The notes: generated from the sequence alone by a model not told the origin. 64,000 bases of DNA from Nostoc sp. C052 (GCF_013393905.1 NZ_CP040272.1:1240001-1304000); one strand, 5' to 3'; positions 1 to 9,875 are shown, counted from the stretch's first letter. Numbers and translations are program-made.

Positions 1-806
1 TGCGAATTCCGTCGCCTGGAACTCCTGTAACTCCGTTGTTCAAATTTCATCTTATCTGCGAACCGACATTCTCTAGGATTAGGCGATGCACAATTTCAGC
101 TTAGTTCTAGTTGATTAAATTAAAAATAATAGCTAGAATGAAGAGCGACCCCAAAATTTTGGCTCATTTCTTGAGAGTAATCAATGTCTGCGATATATCC
201 TGCTGATGCTAACCTGGACAGACGCTGAACACTCACTCCAGAAACGAATCCAACTTCCAACACTTTGTCGTTTGGCTGAATTTTGAGCAGGTCGATGACC
301 GAATAAGGTGAACGCTTGATTCATGCGTACCATGATAATGCCACCAAAGTTACCTAGCATACCTTTGGGCGACCGAACATCTGCATGAATATATTGTTTA
401 CAATCCTCATCAGTTGTTAATCGCCTCCCTACTGTGATGCCTCTATGTTATCTAGTATTGAGTTTTCAACACGCTGTTATTTTGCCTAAAACTACAAACA
501 CAACCATAATTGTAAACATTAAAAAAGTTACTACTGATTTATAACTAAGTACAAAATAACCAATAAACTTGTATATTTTTTGTCATACTAAAATTATTAC
601 ATCACGCTGGATAAATCTGTATCAAGAAAAAGCTAAGTAAAAACCCTATAATAAAGTTTTTTTTAATTACCCATGAATTGCAAGTATAAATTAGAAATTT
701 GTTGAATAGATTACCGTTACAGAGAAAGTAAAATTAAGCTCTAAGGGTATTTTAGTGCCAAAAAGTAAAAATTTATATTTAAATTTATAAGTTTAATTGT
801 TTATAT
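1..806. other. Mostly non-coding left end, AT-rich leader
   Basis: Apart from a decayed methyltransferase at about 120-445 (separate entry) no coding region could be supported here. Positions 446-806 are strongly AT-rich, with poly-T runs near 655-665, and form the leader of the large rightward gene starting at 807. No clear Shine-Dalgarno sequence precedes that start, and no convincing -35/-10 pair could be chosen among many AT-rich candidates. Confidence 0.5.
120..445 (-). pseudogene. Decayed class I SAM-dependent methyltransferase fragment
   Basis: Read on the minus strand, two frames together give the middle of a UbiE-like methyltransferase. One frame reads MLGNFGGIIMVRMNQAFTLF. After a frameshift near 300 the other reads VIDLLKIQPNDKVLEVGF, then SGVSVQRLSRLASAGYIADI and DYSQEMS, ending in a stop at 120-122. 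The block LEVGFVSG corresponds to the SAM-binding motif I (usually E-x-G-x-G-x-G), with one glycine replaced by valine. The acidic DIDYS stretch fits motif II. The fragment has no start codon or C-terminal half, so it is a relic. It lies back-to-back with the rightward operon and shows no link to it. The superfamily call is fairly sure; the original substrate is unknown. Confidence 0.6.
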
Positions 807-3800
807 ATGACAATTCAAGCTAAACATTTTGACACTAGGTTAAATCAGTGGATTCATACAGATGGTAATACGGTTAATCCAGATTCCCTCTTAAAAGAAG
901 AACTTAATAATACCCTACTAGAATATTTCTTTCCTGGGGTAAACTTTTCGTTTGGGCATATGGACGAAAAGTCTACTGTGGAACAATTAATTAATCATCC
1001 TGAAGGTCATAAATTATTATTATCATCAAAAACTCGGTTGTTATATGGGCCAGAAGAATGTCTAGATACAATTAGACAATTATGCCCTGATAGCAAAGAT
1101 AGAGGTGCTTACGGGTCTATCTTTCTTGGTTCATGTCAAAATGCTGTCAAGAAAGAGTTAAATATTCTAATTGTCGATGATAATAATGGTGAGAATGGCA
1201 GCGTTATTAGTAATGACCAAGCATATCAGCTAACAGGAGACTGTTACGGGCAAATATCCACAGACCTATATCACGAATTAACCAAGCATCAAAAAGGTGA
1301 TAAATATCGAGTAATTCAGCACCGCTTCGGTTGGACTGACCAAGACAGAGATGATAATAAATACCGCTTTGGCAAAGGTACACTACGCCCTGCAAACCTT
1401 GACCAAATTCTCAATTATTCAGATCCCAAGAACTCAACTAGAATTGACTTAATTCTTCCCTTATCTGCATTCAAGGGAACTGATAAAGACAACCCTAATG
1501 GGCCAAGCAAGCCCCAAATTCAACCTGGACTGTACAGGCAAAATATCTGGCTAGGTGAAAAATCACAATCTGAACTCGGTAAAACAGCTATCTCGCAGTT
1601 ACTCGCTTCATTCCCTAACGGGCTGAAAGACTTTACCGAACAGCTAGAACTTGAAGCCAAAAAGCTGAATGTTGTACAGGACGACCCCCGGCAACTTGCA
1701 CAACTTTACTGCGAAAAGTACGAGAAGCGGAAAGCTTTTCTTGAAGAACAAGCAGCAGAAGATCCAACAGTAGCAGAAGATTTAGAACCTTTGCGCGATG
1801 GCTCAGGAGCGCCCGCCGTAGGCGATCGCATTGCTACTGATTCATTTATTTACAAACTCAACAAAGCTGACCTGCAAGGAGAAAGTCAACTTCTTGAAAC
1901 TGAGAAAGTACAGCGCGAACTCGCCCGGTTCGTCCAAAACGAGTGGAAAGAAATCGCCATCGGCAAGACGCTCACATTTGAGCGGGCAATGGTCATTCCC
2001 TCCAAAGACCTGCAAAATGGGGAAATCTGCATCCCGCATTATGAAGACAGGGAAGAAGTTCTCAACTTCCGCTCGCCTTTCCTCAACTCAAATGGTCTAT
2101 GCGTCTCAACTAACAAAGTTGTAGAAGACATCCTTGGGCCTGATGGTCAACCTCTGGCAGGTGCGATCGCTGTCTCAGACGAAACAAGCGATCGCATTTA
2201 TAACCGCCTAAACGAACAAATTAAATCTGTCCTATCCGAAGCTCAAAGTAAAAATATTCAGTTAGAAGGTATTGAAAATTACTTAGATAAAAATATCGGC
2301 AAGCTCGAAACTAAAGAGAAAATCGAGTTTACCAACAAATTTAATGAGTATATTTCAGAACTAAAGTCAGCTGGTTACAAACTAGAAATTCTTCCTCAAG
2401 AGTCCGAACAAGAGCGTCAGGCACGCGACTACGATGGTGATTGTATTGGCTTCGAGCGTGCAAGCAGGTATCCAAACCTCACTGCCGAGGCAAGGGAGCG
2501 CAACCTGCCTGAAAACGCTTACGATCCAACTGTTAAACTCAAAAAACAATCTTTTTACCAGGAAGATGGCAGTCAGCCGGAATTTGAAGAAATCGCCATC
2601 CACATGAGCGATGGCATTAGTGTCGGTGTTATCAACAATCACCTGACCTCAATTGAGGCGTTAGAGTCAGAAATTACTATCCTGAAAAACTTTGGTAGCG
2701 AGAGAGAGCAAATTGAGTACGTACAGCAGGTAGCCAAACACTACGAAGATTTATTTAAAACAGAAGCCTGGGCAAAATCCAAGGGTATTGAAGGGAAGGA
2801 GGTTCCGACCAAGTATCGCGGTTACATGGAAGAGTTTATCAAAACTGTTCGGCAAGAACCCCTAAACCAGGCCAATACACTGGTGGCAATGAACACTAAC
2901 ACTCAGATATACCGCGAAATGATTGCCGAGGCAGCATTTCAAAATCAAATTGCAGTTGACCTCTTCAAAAGTGCCAAAAAACCCGAAATGGAAATTATCC
3001 GCAACAACAGTCGGATTCTCCACCGGGAAGTTAACTATATTAAGGATAAGAAAAAAGATGTTTATATTGACAATACAATTCAACCGACGGGATACTCGCC
3101 TGTTGAATTACTAATTGCTCAAACCAACCAGTATTTTGAAAAAGCTCGTCTCGAATCGCGTGAAATCGCCCAATTTCAAGCTTTATTTAAAGGTGTCGAG
3201 TTTTCTAACGAACAGCGATTAATAGCTACTCTTGTCAAAAAAGAATTCGACAAATCCTTTAACCAAGCGAGTCAGCTATCTAGACAAAGAGAAACTGAAA
3301 AAGGGCCGTCTGCAAATATTACCCTTTCTAACGGCAATCAACTAAGTGTAACTAACCTTTTACAGTATGACAACGAATTTATCTGGAAAGCTAATAAAAT
3401 TACAATCAAGCTATCAGAAATATCTGAAGACAAGCGCAACAGTAACCGCTCACATAAATATGTAGTTTATGCCCAAATTAACGATGAGACTGAGAACGGT
3501 AAACCCAAGTTTAGGGCATTAGGAACACTTGCTAAGGAGCAAGAAAACAAACCCGAAGAGATAGGAATTGCACTTGGACAGGAAGTAACGTCTAACAAAA
3601 TAGCCTTCCAAGCTGAACTAAGCGAAGGTCAAATTAAGCTTCTTTACCAAAAAGCCTACCAGATAGCAGAAGAATTTTACAATTCAATTCCAGAAGGACA
3701 GAAGCTAGCAATGGCAGCTGCTACCTGGGCAGTATCAACTACTCGTGAAAGCAGTAATGATAAAAGTAGCGATTACCAAAAGAAAGTTTCTAATTTCGCC

Positions 3801-4220
3801 TTTGCTGCCTTTCCTGAAGAGATTATCAGTCAGTTAGACACACTCAAATTTAACGAGTTTAGTATCACTGGCTTCGACAGAAGTAGTGAATTTTTTCATG
3901 AAAATAAACCTCAAAATATTCGATTTAATCTAGCTGAAGATGGAAAAAGTGTCATTGAACTCCAGAATCAGGAAGGTAGTTACAAAACATTGGGAAATAT
4001 AGAACAAAGTAACGCCAGACTACCAATTGGTACTACTGCTATTGCCAGCGTTGAAAAAGGTGAAGTATATACCACCTCTGTTACAACCAAAGTACCCGGA
4101 CTACCAGAACTTACCTTTAAAGTAGGTGAAGTTAATAAGTTTGGAAATTCCCAAAGGTTTAATAATGAACCTGTAATGTTAACAAGCCAAAAAAGGCATG
4201 ACTGTATTCATACTCGATGA
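807..4220 (+). CDS. Large protein with RdRP/QDE-1/YonO-like double-psi-barrel polymerase motifs
   Basis: This 1137-aa protein has no signal peptide or membrane segment. Two blocks recall the catalytic barrels of cellular RNA-dependent RNA polymerases, QDE-1 and phage YonO. Around residues 119-200, an Asp-rich strand (VDDNNGENGSVISNDQA) is followed by YRVIQHRFGW and RFGKGTL. These compare with the DG-x-G-x-IS, FQIRYGG and KG elements of the first barrel; K190-G191 is the candidate basic pair. Further on, a block ending FRSPFL (R422-S-P424) resembles the R-x-P strand of the second barrel. D541-Y-D-G-D545 followed by CIGFE matches the metal-binding D-x-D-G-D motif. The 119-residue gap between R-x-P and D-Y-D-G-D is longer than in classical polymerases. 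The C-terminal 500 residues are unrecognised. The gene overlaps the next by 23 bp, implying co-expression. Polymerase activity is inference from these motifs. Confidence 0.55.
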   Translation: MTIQAKHFDTRLNQWIHTDGNTVNPDSLLKEELNNTLLEYFFPGVNFSFGHMDEKSTVEQLINHPEGHKLLLSSKTRLLYGPEECLDTIRQLCPDSKDRGAYGSIFLGSCQNAVKKELNILIVDDNNGENGSVISNDQAYQLTGDCYGQISTDLYHELTKHQKGDKYRVIQHRFGWTDQDRDDNKYRFGKGTLRPANLDQILNYSDPKNSTRIDLILPLSAFKGTDKDNPNGPSKPQIQPGLYRQNIWLGEKSQSELGKTAISQLLASFPNGLKDFTEQLELEAKKLNVVQDDPRQLAQLYCEKYEKRKAFLEEQAAEDPTVAEDLEPLRDGSGAPAVGDRIATDSFIYKLNKADLQGESQLLETEKVQRELARFVQNEWKEIAIGKTLTFERAMVIPSKDLQNGEICIPHYEDREEVLNFRSPFLNSNGLCVSTNKVVEDILGPDGQPLAGAIAVSDETSDRIYNRLNEQIKSVLSEAQSKNIQLEGIENYLDKNIGKLETKEKIEFTNKFNEYISELKSAGYKLEILPQESEQERQARDYDGDCIGFERASRYPNLTAEARERNLPENAYDPTVKLKKQSFYQEDGSQPEFEEIAIHMSDGISVGVINNHLTSIEALESEITILKNFGSEREQIEYVQQVAKHYEDLFKTEAWAKSKGIEGKEVPTKYRGYMEEFIKTVRQEPLNQANTLVAMNTNTQIYREMIAEAAFQNQIAVDLFKSAKKPEMEIIRNNSRILHREVNYIKDKKKDVYIDNTIQPTGYSPVELLIAQTNQYFEKARLESREIAQFQALFKGVEFSNEQRLIATLVKKEFDKSFNQASQLSRQRETEKGPSANITLSNGNQLSVTNLLQYDNEFIWKANKITIKLSEISEDKRNSNRSHKYVVYAQINDETENGKPKFRALGTLAKEQENKPEEIGIALGQEVTSNKIAFQAELSEGQIKLLYQKAYQIAEEFYNSIPEGQKLAMAAATWAVSTTRESSNDKSSDYQKKVSNFAFAAFPEEIISQLDTLKFNEFSITGFDRSSEFFHENKPQNIRFNLAEDGKSVIELQNQEGSYKTLGNIEQSNARLPIGTTAIASVEKGEVYTTSVTTKVPGLPELTFKVGEVNKFGNSQRFNNEPVMLTSQKRHDCIHTR

Positions 4221-5394
4221 AAGTACTATTAGTGACGAACTAAAACAAACATTTATTGACCGTGCTGGTGGTTATATCAAGAGCGCAGATACACCTTCAC
4301 AAATCACTCCAATCATTCCAGAACAAACTGTATATTTTTATAACCCAAACCAACAATATAGTTCTCCAGATGGATCGCTCTTAGAAACTAAAGAAGCTCT
4401 CGGATTAGTTGTTCCCGCACAAGATGCGATCGCTGTAGCTACTTGGCTAGAATCAAAATCTACTGAAAATCATTATTTTATTGAGAGTAACACAGCTACA
4501 TTTATTTTCAATAAAAATGAGATTAGTGAAAAAATAAACGAGGAATTGAATAGTTTACTTGGAGAACCCATTAATATCGGTGAACTTGAAGGATTTGACC
4601 GTTACGAACAGCTTAGTGCAGAGTTAAATCAAAAAGTTGCGACTGAAGGTAGTCGTTTAGAATTAAACCAAATTCCAGAAAATAGTGAGTACAAAAAAGC
4701 TTTACAAGCACTACCTAACCGTCCCAGAGAGCTTAATCAAGAAGATTCTCCAGTACCAATTATTCCTGCGAAAGCTGTACCAGAGAAGAATACAACTAAC
4801 ATTCAATTAAATACTAATTCCACAGTTGCAGGAATTTCACAGGTTTACAAAAACTCAGTTGAAATACAAGTATTAACAGGCACACAATCAGAAACTAAGA
4901 ACCGAGCAATATTACTACCCAACTCGCGCCAAGCCGATCCAACTAAAGCTATTGAAATATTGGGTAAAGTAAGCGAGGAAAAAGTAGAACAATTGCGATC
5001 GCATCTTGAAACCCACCTCAAACCCGTACTTGAAAACGATAAATCCAACTACGCACTACTGAGACAAGTCGCATGGGTCGGTGCAAAATGGGATTTGAAG
5101 GATAAAGACTTCAAGCCAGGGGTACAGGACAACAAGTTAATGGAACTTGTCAAACAAGTATATCCTGACGCTGATATTGTGCTGGTAACTTATTCCAAAA
5201 ACCCCGGCGCTGGCATCAACTACCACCGCGATGACTCCTACGCCGCGACGGAAGCCCGCAGCATTAATATCGGAAATTCTGATTGGGGGTATCGCGCTGC
5301 AAAGGAACGAATGGCATGGACTAGGGAGGAGAATCAGGACGCACAATACCAAGAGTTCAAGGGGCGACAATCGCCTCTCAACCGTGCAAGCTAA
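4198..5394 (+). pseudogene. 5' half of an IS-split protein with an AlkB-like 2OG-Fe(II) dioxygenase domain
   Basis: This is the upstream half of a gene whose intact product would have been about 1182 aa. Removing the IS and one copy of the 13-bp direct repeat (5345-5357 and 6696-6708) restores an unbroken frame to 9097. Residues 1-250 are unrecognised. From about residue 280 the sequence resembles the AlkB-type double-stranded beta-helix: NYHRDD supplies the H343-x-D345 iron-binding pair, followed by ARSINIG. The distal iron-binding His (KNEHAA) and the 2-oxoglutarate-binding Arg (GRWSINIW) lie beyond the insertion, at the start of the 3' half. The truncated product therefore lacks a complete active site, and its last 12 or so residues are read from IS sequence. 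Known AlkB relatives oxidatively remove alkyl groups from nucleic acids; the target here is unknown. The start codon lies inside the preceding polymerase-like gene. Confidence 0.7.
5345..5357 (+). repeat. Target-site duplication, left copy
   Basis: AATACCAAGAGTT occurs here and again at 6696-6708, directly flanking the IS4-family element. Because the element's inverted repeats begin with T and end with A, the true duplication may be the inner 11 bp (5346-5356 and 6697-6707). Confidence 0.85.
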
Positions 5395-6696
5395 AGGTTT
5401 GGGAGGCACAGACCCCTGAAAAAATTTGTGTGTTTATTGAGAATGAACTGTACAGTTATTAAGGGGTTACCTGTAGGGTACAGTTTAATGGTAAAAAAGA
5501 ACGGTCTCGTAATTTGACCAAGACCGTCGTCATAATGCTGGCATCATTCTACCAAAACTTCTTAGAAAAATACCTAAATAAAGCACAGTTAATCACCCTG
5601 AAGATGTTGGTGTGGTTGTTACAAAATCAGAAACAGGTGAAGATAGAAAGGCTGGCAGCGACCCTACCTTTACCTATACAACAAAACAGTCGTAGACGGC
5701 ATATTCAAAGGTTTTTAACACTAAATGCCTTGAGTGTAGTATTGCTGTGGTTTCCTATCATTGAAGCAATAATTAACCGACATTTTCAAGTAGGGTCACA
5801 ATTAGCCATTGCAATGGATAGAACACAGTGGAAAGAAAACAATGTGTTGATGGTTAGCGTAATTTACCAAAAAAGAGCGTGGCCAATATATTGGTGTCTG
5901 TTAGAGAAAGATGGTTGCAGTAATCTCACTGAACAGCAAAAAGTATTACGCCCAGTAATTCGTTTATTAAAAACGTACAAATTAGTAATTATTGGAGATA
6001 GAGAATTTCACAGTGTAGAACTGGCGCATTGGCTCCACAAGCAGAACCTCAGTTTTGTATTTCGTCAGAAAAAGGATACTACTTACCGCCAAAAAGGGCA
6101 AAAATTTCAGCCTTTAAGTAGTATTGAGATTTATCCAGGCATCCGCCAGTTTTATCCCAATGTTAAGTTTACTCAAAAACGGGGTTTTGGTAGGTTTAAC
6201 TTAGGAGTTTACTGGAAACGAAAGTATAGAGGTAAACAAGAAAAAGAAGCTTGGTACTTATTAACTAATTTACCTGATTTAAACACTGCCCTCAAAATAT
6301 ATGGTCAACGTTTTGGCATTGAAGCGATGTTCAAAGATTGCAAAACAGGTGGTTATAATCTAGAAGCTTCTCAAGCCAACCCTGATAGACTTGTACGTTT
6401 GATTTTCTTAATTGCTTTAGCTATGACTAGTGCTTGGTTACATGGACAAAGGACTAAATTTCAAAAACAAGAATCATATATTTGTCGTAGCCAAGAAAAA
6501 AATAGAAATCAAAAACGTCACAGTAATTTCTGGATAGGTTTATATGGTCAAAATTGGATAGTAGCTTGGCATGAGTGTCAAGCATGGGTCGAGGAACTGG
6601 TCAGTTTCATTCGCAATAAGAAAGCATATTATCAGCAAGGTTTAAGGGCTATGAAGCTTATACAGCAAGCTCTTTAGCTCGCTTGTCGCCCCTTGA
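5357..6696 (+). mobile_element. IS4-family insertion sequence (about 1340 bp)
   Basis: The ends are perfect 14-bp inverted repeats: TCAAGGGGCGACAA at 5357-5370 and TTGTCGCCCCTTGA at 6683-6696. Flanking sequence is duplicated (11-13 bp), which fits the long target duplications of IS4-family elements. One transposase gene fills the element. The intact inverted repeats, full-length transposase and perfect duplication indicate a recent insertion. It interrupts the AlkB/NADAR/SLOG gene between the HxD and distal His of the dioxygenase domain. Confidence 0.9.
5535..6677 (+). CDS. IS4-family DDE transposase
   Basis: The frame is open from a TTG at 5514; the first ATG, at 5535 (MLASFYQNF), is the more likely start and gives about 380 aa. 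The catalytic carboxylates can be placed at AMDRTQW (first Asp), IGDREFHS (second Asp) and YGQRFGIEAMFKDCK. The last segment matches the Y-x2-R-x3-E-x6-K signature of the IS4 family and carries the catalytic Glu. The N-terminal 90 residues contain the helical segment QNSRRRHIQRFL seen in cyanobacterial members. The gene is full length with no visible lesions, so the element may still be active. It catalyses cut-and-paste movement of the element. Its orientation is the same as that of the gene it disrupts, and its stop lies just inside the right inverted repeat. Confidence 0.92.
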   Translation: MLASFYQNFLEKYLNKAQLITLKMLVWLLQNQKQVKIERLAATLPLPIQQNSRRRHIQRFLTLNALSVVLLWFPIIEAIINRHFQVGSQLAIAMDRTQWKENNVLMVSVIYQKRAWPIYWCLLEKDGCSNLTEQQKVLRPVIRLLKTYKLVIIGDREFHSVELAHWLHKQNLSFVFRQKKDTTYRQKGQKFQPLSSIEIYPGIRQFYPNVKFTQKRGFGRFNLGVYWKRKYRGKQEKEAWYLLTNLPDLNTALKIYGQRFGIEAMFKDCKTGGYNLEASQANPDRLVRLIFLIALAMTSAWLHGQRTKFQKQESYICRSQEKNRNQKRHSNFWIGLYGQNWIVAWHECQAWVEELVSFIRNKKAYYQQGLRAMKLIQQAL

Positions 6697-9097
6697 ATAC
6701 CAAGAGTTTAAACTTGAGTCGGGTACAGTAACCCGCTTTAACTGCAAGAACGAACACGCTGCCCTCAATACTGAAGCAGGCAGATGGTCTATCAACATCT
6801 GGTCAATTAAAAATGACTGGGGCAGAGAAAACAGCGTTCGTCAAAAATTTGAGAACTTCCTCGCCTCAAACCAACCTCCTCTTGCAGTAGTCCAAAGCAA
6901 CAGCGACCTCACCATCAAAACTAACGAGTGGACACCTGGGGGAGAAATTAAAGTAGAACGTAGCTATACAAGCCTCAGAGAAGTCACTCAAAATACTGCC
7001 TCACACTCTTCAAACCAAACAGCTGTAGAAGAAATTATCGCCATTGGGAATTCCACTGCGGCACGCGCTGCTAACCCTCAGATTCCAGACAACCCGACTA
7101 TATCTGGAAAACCAGTACCAATGGTTTATTCGCTACATCTGCACGGTGAACCTTCCAAAGTACCAGCTGATACAACCATTGATGCCATGCGCGGACACGG
7201 TAGGATACACACCACCAGAGGTGTAGATTACCAAAAAACTTATGGTGTCAAAGAGGGAGATATTGCGATCGCCCTTGGTAAAAACGGCGAACAAGTTGCT
7301 TTCCGGGTGGGTAAGCAGTACAAAATTACCCCCGAAATGATTCAAGATCCAAGTTACCAGCAAGCCTGGGCGAAATGGGAAAAGCATTCACCGAAAGAAC
7401 TTACCCAAACCCAGGCGAGTAAGAGTCAGGTATATGGCTTATTCATGGAGCCGCTAGGGGATTATGTCAATGGCAAAATTATTCCATTCCCAGCCATCCA
7501 AAAACAAACTCTCACCCCGATAAATATCAGCCCCGACTCCAAAGATGGACTTGGAGTAGCACTCAGCCTTGGCACTGCACTCGCAAAAGAACAAGGCAAG
7601 CTACAAAACGATTACCAAGTTTCAGTCAATAATAATCCAGAAGCCCCCGCCGGACAGTATGGAGTAGAGAACCATGTCCAAAAACCTGAAAGAGTAGCAT
7701 ACGCATCCGCCGAACACGCATTTAACCACCAAAAGCAGTTGCATCCATCGGCTAATGAATACAAGCTAATGGTAGAAGTGCTTCAGGCTAAACTCGAACA
7801 ACACCCCCGGCTAACAGAGGCGATCGCCAAACGCGGAGGAGCTGAGTGGCTGGAAAACTGTACCAATATAACTAACGCCCAGGATAAACAGTGGAAAGGT
7901 AAGGGTAAAGAATCCGCATTTATTCAAGCCCTCAGCGAAGCATACACCAATGTAGTTGAAAAGTCACAACAAACTACAGTACAAACTCAGCAGGAAAAAT
8001 CCGAACAGACTGATCGACCCCTAACAAATCCACTATCCCAACTCGAACCGATAAACGCCGCCGTCGCTGAACACATGAAAAAAGATATTGCGATGGCACA
8101 AATAGCTACCCAGTTTGTCGGTAAATCAGCTGCGTCCCCCGAAACACCTTCAAGCACCCGTAATTACGAGCAAGCATGGGGAGAACGTGCCAACACAGGA
8201 AATTACTCGAAAGACGACATTATTATGGTGTCCGGGTCTGGCCCGTGGCGCGGAGTGACAAGCGAGCAAATTGCTCAAACATTTGAAAATTATTACAAAC
8301 CTTTACTTAATAAGGCAATTGAAGCCAAAAGCTCTTTCATAGTCGGAAATGCACAAGGAACTGATCAATTAGTTCAAAATTACCTTCAAGAAAAAGGGTA
8401 CAAGGTAGAACAAACTTCCCAAGGATACGCTGTATTTAATTCTGTAGAAAATGCCCTAATTAGTACCAACACCATTTCTTCCAATACACAAGTATCACAT
8501 AACTCATTTCTTGCTAAAGACAAGAGCATTTTATCTCCACAACAAAGTCAACAACCAAATATTGACCAAGCACTCGCCTCACCTTCTCAACACAGAATGC
8601 AGCAGGTTGGAGCGATGGATAGCATTATCGAGCGGATGAAAGCTAATACAATGCAAAATCTTCAAGACTGGTATGTAGCAGCTGAAAAGCTCGGTAAATC
8701 AGAAACATATCTCAATAGAATTCAGGAGGTAACTGATTTATACATCAAAGAAAATATCAGTCTTGAGAACGCTTTTAAGGCAATGGAGCAAGATATTAAG
8801 GAGCTAGAAAAAATTAATGAAATGACCAGTCTTGCCCAAAGTTTAGTTAAAGTCATTGGACAGGAAGATATCAATGGCATTATGTCAGTACAAACAGAAA
8901 AATACCAAATTGCTACAAAAGCCCAAGACAAAATTTACTTAGTTAAAGATAAAAATAACAACGTATTATTATATGTCAAAGAAGGAAAAACCCAAGTAAG
9001 TAACATCAGTGATGAAACATTACAGGATTTTCAACTCATGAATTTACGCATCAATAATGCGCTCAAAGATGTCAAAAAAGATTTAGTGGAGAGGTAA
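6683..9097 (+). pseudogene. 3' half of the IS-split protein: dioxygenase C-part, ASCH-like?, NADAR-like and SLOG-like domains
   Basis: The first codons are IS-derived; host sequence resumes at YQEFK near 6698. The opening block KNEHAALNTEAGRWSINIW supplies the distal His and the Arg of the split dioxygenase. Next, around 7117-7330, HLHGEPSKVPADTTIDAMRG and HTTRG...KEGDIAIALG recall ASCH-type barrels (weak). At about 7700-7960, YASAEHAFNHQK, VLQAKLEQHPRL and KGKGKESAFIQAL follow the NADAR/YbiA pattern (SEH...QK, L-x-AK-x-EQHP-x-L, GKGK). At about 8217-8440, DIIMVSGSGPWRGV and IVGNAQGTDQLV resemble the Rossmann glycine loops of SLOG/LOG-like domains. NADAR enzymes act on ADP-ribose-linked compounds, and SLOG domains bind nucleotides. 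The last 200 residues are helical and unrecognised. As an independent ORF this half has no good start, so expression is doubtful. Confidence 0.65.
6696..6708 (+). repeat. Target-site duplication, right copy
   Basis: AATACCAAGAGTT is identical to 5345-5357. The two copies share the same codon phase, so precise loss of 1351 bp would rebuild the host gene in frame. Confidence 0.85.
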
Positions 9098-9104
9098 TTT
9101 TAGT

Positions 9105-9875
9105 ATGAAAGAACTAATCGAACTTCCAGTAGAAGGTTTAACTCCAGCGATGCAAGCCAGTCTCCTCAGAGAATTGATCAAACAGCTTAATATACCTAAT
9201 GAGAAATTTGAAGAATGTGCAAAAAAGCCTCCAACTGCTGAGGAAACAAAAGAGGCTGTGCTAAGGTTGAATTCTGAAATTAACAGAATCAGTGAAGTAG
9301 TGCAAGATGAAGCAAAAGTAAACTCTACAGAAATTAAACCTATCACTTTTGTTAATCAAGTTAATCAAGAGTCATCTTCACAAGCCGAAGCAAGCCAGTT
9401 CACAGGAACGACAATTGAACAAAAGGTTCTAAAAAACCCCACAAATAAAAATGACGACAATAATGGAAACCCAGTAGAAGAGAGTCCAGAATATAGAGTA
9501 CAATCTCTTACCGTCGATTCTCAAATTAGACAGTTTGTTATTCCTGTAATTTTAGACCGCTTAGATATATTTGGAAAATCAGATAAAGAGACACACGAGA
9601 TCATTTATAAAGGTGAAGCATATACTGCAAGTCTAAAATTAGAAAAAGATTCGCAAACTCTTAGCCTTGATAGAAATTTGCCTGATTCCGAACAAAGTCA
9701 AGAAGCACTCTTGGCATCTCGTGACAATAACTCAGAAGAGTACTCTATCACCATTAATAATCTCACCAAAGAGGAATTTGAACGTTTCAAGACTCTGTTC
9801 AATGAGCAACAAGCACGCCGCGAACAGAGTCAACAACAATTCAAAAACCAGGATTCTGCTAAAGAGCTAGATTAA
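9105..9875 (+). CDS. Hypothetical protein, third gene of the polymerase-like operon
   Basis: This 256-aa protein starts 7 bp after the preceding stop and is preceded by GGAGAGG, a good ribosome binding site. No known family was recognised. The N-terminal 90 residues look helical. Residues 95-130 are a low-complexity Asn/Ser/Gln/Glu linker. Residues 135-235 contain alternating hydrophobic strands (QIRQFVIPVILDRLDIFG, ITINNLTKEEFERFKTLF), and the C-terminal tail is Gln/Glu-rich. There is no signal peptide or membrane segment. The tight spacing argues that it works with the two large proteins upstream, perhaps as an accessory or adaptor subunit, but no function can be assigned from sequence. Confidence 0.7.
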   Translation: MKELIELPVEGLTPAMQASLLRELIKQLNIPNEKFEECAKKPPTAEETKEAVLRLNSEINRISEVVQDEAKVNSTEIKPITFVNQVNQESSSQAEASQFTGTTIEQKVLKNPTNKNDDNNGNPVEESPEYRVQSLTVDSQIRQFVIPVILDRLDIFGKSDKETHEIIYKGEAYTASLKLEKDSQTLSLDRNLPDSEQSQEALLASRDNNSEEYSITINNLTKEEFERFKTLFNEQQARREQSQQQFKNQDSAKELD

